The notes under the pieces were generated by a model. The model ran no database searches, was not told the DNA's origin, and worked only from the letters and a program-made list of their open reading frames with translations. From the NCBI RefSeq assembly GCF_001043055.1, contig NZ_JYLF01000002.1:1-64000 (forward strand): a stretch of DNA of 64,000 nt, given 5' to 3'. A program made the translations under genes and the position numbers. The stretch comes from Pseudomonas weihenstephanensis (GTDB lineage Bacteria; Pseudomonadota; Gammaproteobacteria; Pseudomonadales; Pseudomonadaceae). This document shows, piece after piece, positions 35,801-43,327 of this stretch (positions are counted from its first letter, which is position 1; each line of letters opens with the position of its first letter).

Positions 35801-36006
35801 AGGCGTTGAATGCTCGCGACAGTGATGCGCTCAAGGCCCTATTGCATTGTATTCGGGGGGCTTTGGCGGTGGTTCAGGCACATGCGTTGACCGAGCGCTG
35901 CGGTGAACTTGAGCACCGCCTGGAAGGTCATGTATTGGATGAGTCTTTGTACGATCAGATCGAGGCGCTGTTGGCTCGCATCAAGCGGGCTGTAGCTACG
36001 GTTTGA
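32803..36006 (+). CDS. rcsC: Hybrid sensor kinase with HPt domain, RcsC-like
   Basis: 1067 residues. Membrane segments at about 18-39 and 332-354 flank a periplasmic region; then a PAS-like linker, HisKA with H493 in MSHEIRTPLYG, HATPase (NLLNNAIKF, GTGLGLSICMRL), receiver with D889 in LTDVNMPIMNG, and a C-terminal HPt domain with H1015 in LHCIRGAL. The kinase cores of this protein and of the 28673 kinase are nearly the same in key stretches, so they are duplicates; only this one has the HPt needed to pass phosphate to the LuxR-type regulator. It starts about 120 bases after the EAL gene, with AGGAAG before ATG 32803. Confidence 0.8.
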   Translation: MTADNTSLGKLALSSMRLNRGVLILVGVAVVLVGTCAWALQRLLEVEVNKVDYHFSLLVENLNENRLFLNNVNSAVKDAQDVLDKNITPLQSALVFQGAGMNIYEGKEFSFSTPFNLAQSDASQTISQSAFSLGMHLSNFYSGFWSGSVYPSPQLFLLPPNHDFTLAVPAIGARRGHVAILSLESYLNTSRSLLHLFKARKDELQEGQVYWSNTGSVSEGNAQVFAFIKINLPSKFLDVAGTDREVLLAALINVRRLAQTPSSVTSPKFDDLTLIAPTGAVLLGSVHDNNTRPDGMRFTSHGLEMKVSSEGEDRWTALYRISYDSFFHYAKWQLLSILCIALFSVYVGWLVNRWYRLRVVRPAERAHRRVIESEIFSRAVIDTAPTGLCVVRQSDNHMLLANKRAQEWLGNSQYISRLVREQQADMGEACVEVGGRYFHVSFSSTRYQEQDVIVCAFSDVTGHKDDAAALNHAKHQAEEASHAKTTFLATMSHEIRTPLYGVLGTLELLELTPLDSRQRVYLNTISRSSSTLLQLISDILDVSKIESGQMALETGRFCPLDMAEEVVDAYAASAESKGLQIYACIDADVPDQLSGDQSRIRQILNNLLNNAIKFSDYGRVVLRLKVLSRDAHNVTLQWQVTDTGVGISEAQQQRLFEPFYQVFNGHSAGGTGLGLSICMRLTQLMDGQLRVVSEPGLGSSFSLMLEMPILEGALPAVSDLHLRPTPVYVRAPVIELAQTTCDWLNRWGGHALVAPSGSISTSPGAVWVDLLPSRHSTVQWPGPCVIGLPGSGQPEYTAQGWLVGVNMIRGVARAVMLAQLGRVDTTVGQPPVRREKLDLRVLVAEDNPINQTILKEQLEELGCRVVLASHGQEALSLWSPQAFDAVLTDVNMPIMNGYELAGAIRQQDAHIPIIGVTANAMREEGERCIAVGMNARMVKPMTLQRLWAELVRACGIKLPESEPPSAAQNPAPVEVPIVVSARMRDLFINTMGADIKNAQQALNARDSDALKALLHCIRGALAVVQAHALTERCGELEHRLEGHVLDESLYDQIEALLARIKRAVATV

Positions 36007-36075
36007 TATTTTCGCTTTCCCACACCACCGATTGAGCGCGTCACAGAGTGATCGTTCTTTTGACAGGATGTACCT

Positions 36076-36723
36076 GTGCCAAAAATAAAAGTCGTATTAG
36101 CGGATGACCACCCGATCGTGCTGATGGGCGTTAGGGATCTGATCGAGCGTGATGGGTGTTATGAAGTCGTGGGCCAGGCTCAGACCCCCACAGAGCTGAT
36201 TGAGCAGTTGCAACGCTTGCAGCCAGACATTGTGGTCACCGATTACAACATGCCGGGGGATGAAACCTATGGCGACGGGGTCAAGCTCATCGAGTACCTG
36301 ATCCGGCATTTTGCGCAGGTCAAGATCCTGGTGCTGACCATGCTCACCAACAACTTGATTCTGTCGCGTCTGTATGACTTGGGGGTCGGCGGGATTATTT
36401 TGAAAAACGGCGACCTTAATGAGATCCCGCTGGCGCTCAGCGCGCTGGCAAACGGAGAGAAGTGGCACAGCAAGGCCGCCCAGGGAGCCGCCAGTGTCGT
36501 GGAGCGTTCAGATGCCGTGCAGGCGCGGATTTCCAGCCTGTCGGTCAAGGAGTTTGAGGTGTTGCGCCGCTTTGCATCGGGGATGAACGTGCGCGATATC
36601 GCTCACTCGCTTAATCGCAGTGTGAAGACCGTGAGTTCGCAGAAGGTTTCAGCCATGCGCAAGCTGGACGTGGAAAACGATCACGCCTTGCTGACCTTCT
36701 GCATCAGCATGAACCTGATTTGA
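36076..36723 (+). CDS. rcsB: LuxR-type response regulator, RcsB/RocA-like
   Basis: 215 residues. Receiver with LADDHP and D56 in VTDYNMPG (the inserted GDETYGDG after it is typical of RcsB-like regulators), Lys in ILKNGD, and a LuxR helix-turn-helix LSVKEFEVLRRFASGMNVRD / NRSVKTVSSQKVSAMRKL. It should accept phosphate from the HPt domain of the kinase just upstream and act on fimbrial promoters; the equivalents RcsB and RocA1 activate cup genes in P. aeruginosa. Its stop is only 13 bases from the stop of the convergent fimbrial chaperone gene. Confidence 0.85.
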   Translation: MPKIKVVLADDHPIVLMGVRDLIERDGCYEVVGQAQTPTELIEQLQRLQPDIVVTDYNMPGDETYGDGVKLIEYLIRHFAQVKILVLTMLTNNLILSRLYDLGVGGIILKNGDLNEIPLALSALANGEKWHSKAAQGAASVVERSDAVQARISSLSVKEFEVLRRFASGMNVRDIAHSLNRSVKTVSSQKVSAMRKLDVENDHALLTFCISMNLI

Positions 36724-36735
36724 ACCGCCGCAGGT

Positions 36736-37497
36736 TTAGGGATTGAGCACAGGGGCGGTGGCGGTGTGAAAGTGACCGCCGTCATCCACCCAGGTAAAGC
36801 TCACTTTCAGTCCTTTGGGGTTGATCTGGCTGCCAGGGGCCATGCGATAGCGCTTTTCGCCATACGGTGGCGCCATCATGTCCAGGGTTTGCGGCACGGC
36901 CATCTGCTTGTCGTTGTCGACCAGGCGCAAAGACGCCATCGAGGCGTGATAAGGGGTCGGGTTACGCAGCACCAGCACCCATTGCTCGCCTTGTTGCTCC
37001 AGGGTGAACGTCAGCACCTTGGGCATGTCTTCGGCCGTACTTGGCAAGTTCTTAGGGCGGTAAAAAATCTTCATCTGGGTGTTCATGGCCAGCGCTACGG
37101 CTGCCTGCGGTGCAGGCGTGGTGGTGGACTTGGGAGCAATCTCATAGAGGTTGAGCCAAAATACCGACTCGCGGTCTTTGGGCAATTGATCGCCGTTATA
37201 AATAATGCGCAAGCCTTGCACCGCCCCCGGTTGCATACGAAACACAGACGGCAGGGCGATCATTGGTGAGGTGCTTTTTTCCGGTGCCTGCTGGTCTTCG
37301 CCGTCGTTGACCCAGGTTTGCACCACCACCGGATACGGATTGATATTGGCCAGCATCAGCGAGTGCTGATTTTGCCCCTCTTCATAAATGACCCGCGTGC
37401 GTGATGCCATGACGCCTGCCTGTGCGGGGAGAATGAACACGCACAACAGGGCGAGCATTAATAGCCGGGTGAGGGTGAGTGTTATTTTTTTAGTCAT
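36736..37497 (-). CDS. Second fimbrial chaperone of the Cup operon (CupD5/CupA5-type)
   Basis: 253-residue periplasmic PapD-family chaperone, with a signal peptide ending near LPAQA/GVMA. The family signatures are ASRTRVIYEEGQ, LPKDRESVFWLNLYEIAP and MKIFYRPKNLP. It is the last gene of the five-gene Cup operon (pilin, chaperone, usher, adhesin, chaperone), the same order as cupA1-5 and cupD1-5. It presumably serves the adhesin encoded just upstream. It ends 13 bases from the convergent regulator gene, leaving no room for a terminator. Confidence 0.9.
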   Translation of the reverse strand: MTKKITLTLTRLLMLALLCVFILPAQAGVMASRTRVIYEEGQNQHSLMLANINPYPVVVQTWVNDGEDQQAPEKSTSPMIALPSVFRMQPGAVQGLRIIYNGDQLPKDRESVFWLNLYEIAPKSTTTPAPQAAVALAMNTQMKIFYRPKNLPSTAEDMPKVLTFTLEQQGEQWVLVLRNPTPYHASMASLRLVDNDKQMAVPQTLDMMAPPYGEKRYRMAPGSQINPKGLKVSFTWVDDGGHFHTATAPVLNP

Positions 37498-37499
37498 GT

Positions 37500-38813
37500 T
37501 TACTGCACCTTAACGAGGACGTAAGCGGTGGCATTCACCTTGCCCGGTGTGGCTTTACGCCCCGGCAGGGTTTTGAGAATGGCGGTGAGGGTCTGGGTAT
37601 AGGTGGTGTAGCCCGAGGCGGCGCTGCCATTGGCACTGGCGCCGTCTTTGACCGGGTACCAGCCACTCGCGTTACCGCCGCCCGCCACCCCCGTGCCCAG
37701 GAAGTTCATTTGCTTGCCGTTGTTGCTCAAGGCAATGCCAACCCCGGTGGCAATGGAGGGGTCTGTGCCGTACCCGTTGGAAACCAGATGCGTGACGCCT
37801 TGGGACCCGGTCAGCAGCCCCAGTTCCGCGGCCTTGGCATACGCGGCGGCAGACACTTGCACGCCCATTGCCGTCTGGTTGGTATTAACACCGGACACCG
37901 CCTGATCGCTGCATTCAATCTCGATGCTGAAATCACTTTCGCGGGTCATGTTGTCATTCAGTTCCTGAGCCGTGACGGGCATGAACATCACCAGCGGCGT
38001 GACGTTGCGCGCCACGCAGGTGGCGGTGTAGCTGATCGACGCGGCGCTGCGCATGCCAAAGCCAATACCGTTGTACTGGCCCCAAAAGTAATAGTTGGTG
38101 TTGGAGTCAGTGCCCACGGTGTCAGACTTGTAGCCCGGACCTTGAAATTGCACATAGCCATTGGGCTGGGTGCAGGTGTAGCTGTAATTGCCGCTGCCGC
38201 TCGCCGCCGCTTGACCGCCGCAGTAGTTACTGCCGCTGCCGGATGTGGGTGGCAGGCTGGACACGCGCGCCAGGTCGGCCTGCACCATGCTCAGGTGCTT
38301 GGGTTTGATTTGCAGCTTGTTGCCGACCACGTCGTATTGGGTGATCTTGCTTTGCTGCCAATAGCGGGTGAACACTTTGCCGGAATTGAGGTGCGTCAAT
38401 TTGAGGCCGACATACGGAAAGTACGTGGCGTAGTAGCCGGGCAACCCGTCATTGGTGGATGTACCGGCACCGTTGCCGATTTCCCAGTAGCCGCCCACCC
38501 GGTCGTCGCCGTTGGTGGCAAACACTTCATACAGCTCATCTTTGTCCGCCAGGTCGCACTGCCAGAGCACGGTCTCGCTGTTTAGCCCCGTCGCGGTGGC
38601 GCTGTCGACGATGGTGGTGCCCAGCGGCGTCCCGACCGGTTGCAGGTAGGTGCTGGTGAGGTTGACCCGGCCAAAGCTGATTTGCGCCGAGTAAGGGTCA
38701 AGCACGTTAATGCCGTTGTAGACGCGGGTACAGGTGGCGTGTGCAGCGGGCAGCGCGGCGAGAGTCAGCGCCAGTAGCAATAACTGATTCAATCGTGGGC
38801 GTAGAGTGAACAT
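37500..38813 (-). CDS. Cup fimbrial adhesin-type subunit (CupD4/CupA4-type)
   Basis: 437 residues. A signal peptide ends at AAHA/TCTR. A large N-terminal receptor-binding-like half (Cys in ATCTRVYNG, VLWQCDLADKDELYEVF, GSGSNYCGGQAA) precedes a C-terminal pilin domain (IECSDQAVSGV ... TAYVLVKVQ). The size and position after the usher fit the tip adhesin of CupA/CupD systems, whose pilin module ends in similar VKV. The ligand is not known. It lies two bases before the second chaperone gene. Confidence 0.83.
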   Translation of the reverse strand: MFTLRPRLNQLLLLALTLAALPAAHATCTRVYNGINVLDPYSAQISFGRVNLTSTYLQPVGTPLGTTIVDSATATGLNSETVLWQCDLADKDELYEVFATNGDDRVGGYWEIGNGAGTSTNDGLPGYYATYFPYVGLKLTHLNSGKVFTRYWQQSKITQYDVVGNKLQIKPKHLSMVQADLARVSSLPPTSGSGSNYCGGQAAASGSGNYSYTCTQPNGYVQFQGPGYKSDTVGTDSNTNYYFWGQYNGIGFGMRSAASISYTATCVARNVTPLVMFMPVTAQELNDNMTRESDFSIEIECSDQAVSGVNTNQTAMGVQVSAAAYAKAAELGLLTGSQGVTHLVSNGYGTDPSIATGVGIALSNNGKQMNFLGTGVAGGGNASGWYPVKDGASANGSAASGYTTYTQTLTAILKTLPGRKATPGKVNATAYVLVKVQ

Positions 38814-38851
38814 AAAAGGCCTCGATTTTCAGGGTGTGAATAAAGGGGAAA

Positions 38852-41497
38852 TCAGAGCGCACGGCATTCGCTGGTCACGCGCAGCAATGGCTGCTCCAGA
38901 TCGCGATCCGACACGTCGTAATGCAGAACGCATTGCTCTTGCGGCCGATCACCCCAGCGCAGGGTCAATGCGCCTTCAGGCTTCTCGCTGCGCAAGTAAG
39001 CCTGGCTGCCTTGACCGACCATACCGATCACGCTGCCACTTTCGTCGAGCACGTCCGCACCCATAGGGACGGCCTGATTATTGGCCAACAGGGCCTTGAC
39101 CAGCAGGGCGTTGCCGCTACGGGTTTTGAACTGGATTTTGACGGCAGCACCGGCATACGGCGCGATGCGGCGCTGACCGTCGTCGAGTTCGGTTTTCTGG
39201 TTCATGCCTTCCGGGGTGATGGCCACGGTGTTGTAGCGGTACGGCGTGAGCGCGGGCACGAGTGCGTAGCCTGAGTCATCAATGGTCGTGCCCTGGCTGT
39301 TCATGATTTTTGCGCCGCTGGCGCCTTTGGCTTCCACCAGGGCGAAGGTGTCACCCAAATACGGTCCAAAGGTTACCCCACCGCTGTGAATCGCCACGGC
39401 ACCGCGGGCGCTGCCGGAAGCTTGCCAGTAGTCTTCGCCCTTGGAGGCGCTGAGGGCGAGGCTGGTCTTGGGCAAACGTTTTTGCAGGTTGCCACTCCAG
39501 GTGTTCTGTTTTTGCTCGGCGTCGTGAGACACGTCCATCCCGTAGCTCAGGGTTTGTTCTGCGCCTGCTGTGCCGGACAACGAGGTTTGATACACATTGC
39601 CGTAGGTCGAGCTGTGGCTGACCGAGCTGCTCAAGGTCGGCGTGTTGTTCTTCGACGGGCTGCCCAGCGGGAATGACACCGAGAGCAAGGTGACGGTTTC
39701 AGTCGAGCCGGGCGAAGAAGGGTTCCAACTGCCGCCGTTGACGTTGTTGCCGTTGTTGTGACCGTCGAAGCCGCCGTAACGGGTGTTTTCGAAGCTCCCC
39801 GTGGACTGGCGTGAGACCGACAGGTTGAGGCTCACCGAGTTTTTCAGCGTATTGGCATAGCCCAATTGCAGCTGTGTGTCGCGTTCACGGCCGTTGCGGT
39901 AATCCTGAGTCGAGCCGGACACGTAAATGGAGCCGTACTCGGCCAGGCTTTGGTTGACCGACACTTCAAATCGCGAGCGTTGCAGGTAGCTGGCCGAGTC
40001 CCACTCTTCCCCTTTGCGCAACGATTCACGCACGCCGAGCACGTCGCCCAGGTCGCGATAACCAGCGGTGGAGTAACGGTAGCCGGCAATCGACAAGGTG
40101 GTGTTGGTCGGTGCGAAGGTGCGGCTGTACGACAAGCGCGCCATCCAGCCATCGACCAGGCCCTCTTGCGGCATGTCGGCCCGTGAGTAGGTAGCGTCCA
40201 GGCCAAACGCGCCCAGCCAGTTGGCGTACACGCCACCCAATACCAACGCCTGATAACCGTCCGCCACCCGTAAACCGGTGTTGGCGGTGACGGTGTTGGT
40301 CAGGCCGCGCTGGTAGGTGAACTCGCTGAACAGGTCGTTATCGCCCACGTCACTGGTCTTGCCCACGGCGGCGCTGTAGCGCGAGGTCCCGGGGCGCAGC
40401 GATTCGGGTACGGCCGAGAACGGCACGCTGAATCGGCTGATGCTGCCGTCCGCTTCTTGTACCGAGACTTCGAGGTCGCCGTTGTAGTTGGTGGCGTAGA
40501 GGTCGTTGATTTCAAACGGCCCCGGCGCGACGGTGGCTTCGTAAATGTCATTGCCGTTTTGGCGCACGGTGACCTTGGCGTTGGTCTTGGCGATCCCGCG
40601 TACGGTCGGCGCATAGCCACGTACCGACTCGGGCAACATGCGTTCGTCTGAGGTGATTTGCACCCCGCGAAAGCCAAGCCCGGAGAAGAAGCGCCCTGAG
40701 GTGTAGCCTTCGCCCGCGGTCAGTTCGCTGCGCAGGCTTGGCAATGCGCGTTGCACGTAAGTGCGCGTGGCATTCCAGTCGCTGCCGTGTTGCGAGTCGT
40801 AGCGCAGGGACGCTTGCTGGCGCAGGCGCCACATGCCCAGGTTCAGGCCGCTGTTGAGCGCCAGATAGCTGGAGTCGGTGTCTTGGGCGTGACTCCCGCT
40901 GCGACTGACGTGGTATTGGTTGGCGCTGTAGTTGATAAAACCGATGGTGCTGCCCGCGTCGAGGTTTTGCGGTGAGACATAACCGCGCGGTACGTGCAGC
41001 ATCAAGCTTTGCGGCATGCTGATGTCGAGGCGCAGTTGGGCGAAGTCAAAATGGCTGCTGGCGTCTTTTACCGTGTCGCTGAGCAATTGGCATTCGCTGC
41101 CTTGCGTGTCGGTAATGGCACTGGCCAACACGCCTGCGCCTTCCAGCAACTCGCGCGCCAAGCACGGTTGCACATCGCCCTGGGCTACGGCCACAAACTG
41201 CACGGGCACGCGTTCGACGAAACGATCATTGAGGTACAGGTCGACGGTGTAATGGCCGGGGTCGATGGCGTTGATTTTGTTAAAGCGCGACAGCGAGCCG
41301 CCGCCAAACATCATGTTGTCGTCAAACTGATAGTCGTCGTTACTGCTGCTGGTTTCGGTCTCGGCCTGGGCGGTGCCCGCGCTCAATCCGCTGCACAGGA
41401 TCGTCGACGACACCAGCAGCATTGCCCACAGCCAACGGCTATGGGGGGCGCGGTTGCGGATCCGGCAAGGGGTGAAGTGAGTCACGGTCATGTGCAT
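38852..41497 (-). CDS. Cup fimbrial outer-membrane usher (CupD3/CupA3-type)
   Basis: 881-residue usher with a long signal region ending near GTAQAETETS. It has the usher N-terminal binding domain (HYTVDLYLNDRFVERVPVQF start), conserved LPESVRGYAPTVRGIAKTNAKV, VAPGPFEINDLYATNYNGDLEV and C-terminal LTPYRYNTVAITPEGM and YAGAAVKIQF. It is clearly divergent from the usher at 5510, so the two fimbrial systems are unrelated by recent duplication. It is encoded immediately after the first chaperone gene. Confidence 0.93.
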   Translation of the reverse strand: MHMTVTHFTPCRIRNRAPHSRWLWAMLLVSSTILCSGLSAGTAQAETETSSSNDDYQFDDNMMFGGGSLSRFNKINAIDPGHYTVDLYLNDRFVERVPVQFVAVAQGDVQPCLARELLEGAGVLASAITDTQGSECQLLSDTVKDASSHFDFAQLRLDISMPQSLMLHVPRGYVSPQNLDAGSTIGFINYSANQYHVSRSGSHAQDTDSSYLALNSGLNLGMWRLRQQASLRYDSQHGSDWNATRTYVQRALPSLRSELTAGEGYTSGRFFSGLGFRGVQITSDERMLPESVRGYAPTVRGIAKTNAKVTVRQNGNDIYEATVAPGPFEINDLYATNYNGDLEVSVQEADGSISRFSVPFSAVPESLRPGTSRYSAAVGKTSDVGDNDLFSEFTYQRGLTNTVTANTGLRVADGYQALVLGGVYANWLGAFGLDATYSRADMPQEGLVDGWMARLSYSRTFAPTNTTLSIAGYRYSTAGYRDLGDVLGVRESLRKGEEWDSASYLQRSRFEVSVNQSLAEYGSIYVSGSTQDYRNGRERDTQLQLGYANTLKNSVSLNLSVSRQSTGSFENTRYGGFDGHNNGNNVNGGSWNPSSPGSTETVTLLSVSFPLGSPSKNNTPTLSSSVSHSSTYGNVYQTSLSGTAGAEQTLSYGMDVSHDAEQKQNTWSGNLQKRLPKTSLALSASKGEDYWQASGSARGAVAIHSGGVTFGPYLGDTFALVEAKGASGAKIMNSQGTTIDDSGYALVPALTPYRYNTVAITPEGMNQKTELDDGQRRIAPYAGAAVKIQFKTRSGNALLVKALLANNQAVPMGADVLDESGSVIGMVGQGSQAYLRSEKPEGALTLRWGDRPQEQCVLHYDVSDRDLEQPLLRVTSECRAL

Positions 41498-41507
41498 TTT
41501 CTCAGGG

Positions 41508-42236
41508 CTAGTGAAGCGGCAAGTCAGTGGTGACGTCAGCGCCGTAATCGTTCACCAGCGTCAAGCGCAATTGGTTGCCCGCGTTGGCCCCTTTAACCGG
41601 CCATTGAGCGTTGGAGTAGGGGGCGATCATCACGGCTTTGGCCACGTTGACCGGTTTGCCGCCGACCAGCAGGTTGGCCTCACGGATCACCGCGTGATAA
41701 CCGCTGTTGTTTTCGGCGCTCACGCTCAGGTTTGAACCGCTGCCTTGCAGCTTGAATGTCATCGATTTGGTGATGTCTTCCGGGTTGCCAGCGATGCTTT
41801 CAGGGCGATAGAACACCTTCATCCGGCTGCTCACGGTGAGCATCAGCTTGTTGGCGTCCATGTCGTGGGCCTTGAGGGCTGGCATCTGCATGAAGTTGAT
41901 GTAAAACACGGACTCGCGGTCTTGCGGCAAGTCTTTACCGGTGTACACCAGGCGCACGATTTGCCCGGCCTTGGGGTTCATCCGAAAAATCTGTGGGCTG
42001 GCGATAAACGGCGCATCAGCGGTTTGCGGCGTGGACGCCGGGTCGCCTTTGTCCACCCAGATCTGCACCAGATTGGGATACGCATCGTGACTGGTGAGTT
42101 GCAGGGCTTTTTCGCGAATGCTGGCGGGGTAGATCACCCGTGTGCCGCTCATGACCACACTGGCCAGTGCGTTTTGGGCAACGGTGACGCCGATCAGCAA
42201 ACCAACGGACAGGGCTAAGCGTTTCAGGCAGGTCAT
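41508..42236 (-). CDS. First fimbrial chaperone of the Cup operon (CupD2/CupA2-type)
   Basis: 242 residues from ATG 42236, which has GGAAGGAG six bases before it; an upstream TTG at 42242 overlaps this signal. A signal peptide ends near ALA/SVVM. PapD-family signatures are MSGTRVIYPASIREKALQL, LPQDRESVFYINFMQMPAL and RMKVFYRPESI. It lies between the major pilin and usher genes. The presence of two chaperones in one operon is typical of Cup systems. Confidence 0.9.
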   Translation of the reverse strand: MTCLKRLALSVGLLIGVTVAQNALASVVMSGTRVIYPASIREKALQLTSHDAYPNLVQIWVDKGDPASTPQTADAPFIASPQIFRMNPKAGQIVRLVYTGKDLPQDRESVFYINFMQMPALKAHDMDANKLMLTVSSRMKVFYRPESIAGNPEDITKSMTFKLQGSGSNLSVSAENNSGYHAVIREANLLVGGKPVNVAKAVMIAPYSNAQWPVKGANAGNQLRLTLVNDYGADVTTDLPLH

Positions 42237-42335
42237 GACCAACTCCTTCCGAAATGCTGGGGATCAGATAAGGGCAATCGAGGTGCGGACCCGCCGCTTC
42301 GCGAGGTGCGAAGGCGGCAGGTCAGAGGGCTACGC

Positions 42336-42866
42336 TTACAGGTAGTCGAGGGCGTACTGAGCCGAAGCCGATACGGTACCGGCCGTTGCTGCGCCCGTGC
42401 TGATGTAGCGCGCAGCGAAGTCGTGGCTGGTCGCGGTCTCGTCTTTTTTCAAGATCAGGCCGGAAACCGAGGTCATGCCGCTCAGCGCGATCGGGTTGCC
42501 GCCGGTAGCATCCAGCAGTTGGATGGCGACGTTTTGTGCGGTGCCGGTGTTACCCAGGTTGCCGCCGGCGTTCACGTCAGCGCCCAGGAACGTGGTCTTG
42601 ATGTTCAGGTCGCCAGTGGTCGGTGCCGTGCAACCGGTCACCGCGATGGTGAACGGCGTTTCGCCTGCGAATTTACCGGCGGTGTCCAGGTCGCTGGAAG
42701 CAACGGTGGGCAGAACCACGATTGGGCTACCGGAGTTACCGTTGACCGACACCTGGCACGTCTGGTCAGACACCTGGCCCTTGAAGGTGATGGTGTTTTG
42801 GCTGGCGGCAGCGAAAGAGATCGCCGGGAATGCCGTCATCGCGATGAGCAGAGCAGTACGCTTCAT
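42336..42866 (-). CDS. Cup major fimbrial subunit (CupD1/CupA1-type)
   Basis: 176 residues from ATG 42866, with CAGGA about nine bases upstream. A signal peptide ends at SFA/AASQ. Mature pilin pattern: NTITFKGQVSDQTCQVSVNG, second Cys in VTGCTAP, and the end SASAQYALDYL. It resembles CupA1/CupB/CupD1-type fimbrillins, and being first in the operon it is the shaft subunit. The regulatory region is the 211 bases up to the tRNA gene. Confidence 0.9.
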   Translation of the reverse strand: MKRTALLIAMTAFPAISFAAASQNTITFKGQVSDQTCQVSVNGNSGSPIVVLPTVASSDLDTAGKFAGETPFTIAVTGCTAPTTGDLNIKTTFLGADVNAGGNLGNTGTAQNVAIQLLDATGGNPIALSGMTSVSGLILKKDETATSHDFAARYISTGAATAGTVSASAQYALDYL

Positions 42867-43038
42867 AGTAATAATCCTGATAACTGGAGATGAGGCTCGA
42901 GCCCAACCCATTCTTCGTGGAGTCGGTCAGGAGCAGGTTTAGCCAGTTCAGGTTATCGATCGGGGGGCAGATCTTTAATCAGACGATTCTTAAAAGCCCG
43001 CGGGCTGCGGTTCAGAGGCGCTGATTTTCTACAGGCAT
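42867..43038 (-). promoter_or_regulatory. Upstream region of the Cup operon
   Basis: About 170 bases between the first pilin gene and the tRNA terminator. It must hold the Cup promoter and any binding sites for the RcsB-like regulator, but I see no unambiguous -10/-35 pair or symmetric operator. Confidence 0.4.
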
Positions 43039-43072
43039 AAAAAAATGGCTTACCTTGCGGTAAGCCATTTTT
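43039..43072 (-). terminator. tRNA-Met terminator
   Basis: AAAAATGGCTTACC and GGTAAGCCATTTTT pair perfectly around TTGC. Read on the minus strand it comes right after the tRNA 3' end and ends in T residues. Confidence 0.93.
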
Positions 43073-43077
43073 AGTAT

Positions 43078-43154
43078 TGGTGGCTACACAGGGACTTGAA
43101 CCCCGGACCCCAGCATTATGAATGCTATGCTCTAACCAACTGAGCTATGTAGCC
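43078..43154 (-). tRNA. tRNA-Met(CAT), elongator type
   Basis: 77 bases including an encoded CCA. The reverse strand begins GGCTACATAGCTCAG, has D-loop GTTGGTTAGAG, anticodon loop TTCATAA with CAT at positions 34-36 flanked by T33 and A37, T-arm GGTTCAAGTCC and acceptor end GTAGCCA-CCA. The first base pair G-C and lack of the three G-C pairs of initiator tRNA favour elongator Met. A modified form decoding isoleucine (k2C34) is less likely. It lies between the Cup operon and the MFS/T3SS region. Confidence 0.95.
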
Positions 43155-43327
43155 AATGGCGCGCATTATTCCCTCGAGTGGGGCATGTGTCAAGCAAATA
43201 TCTTAAAAAATTTGCTGTTCTATCAACCGCTTAAGGTTTTCCAGCGTTTGCATGGAAATATGTTGTTAAAAAGTGGCACATTGACGTCCCCTGCAAGTGC
43301 GCATTCACCTGATGTACGGAAACGCTT

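Noticed and set aside
37710..38585. A 291-codon plus-strand frame opposite the Cup adhesin gene
   Set aside because: Its composition is a shadow of the Gly- and Ser-rich adhesin. The adhesin has signal peptide, Cys pattern and operon context.
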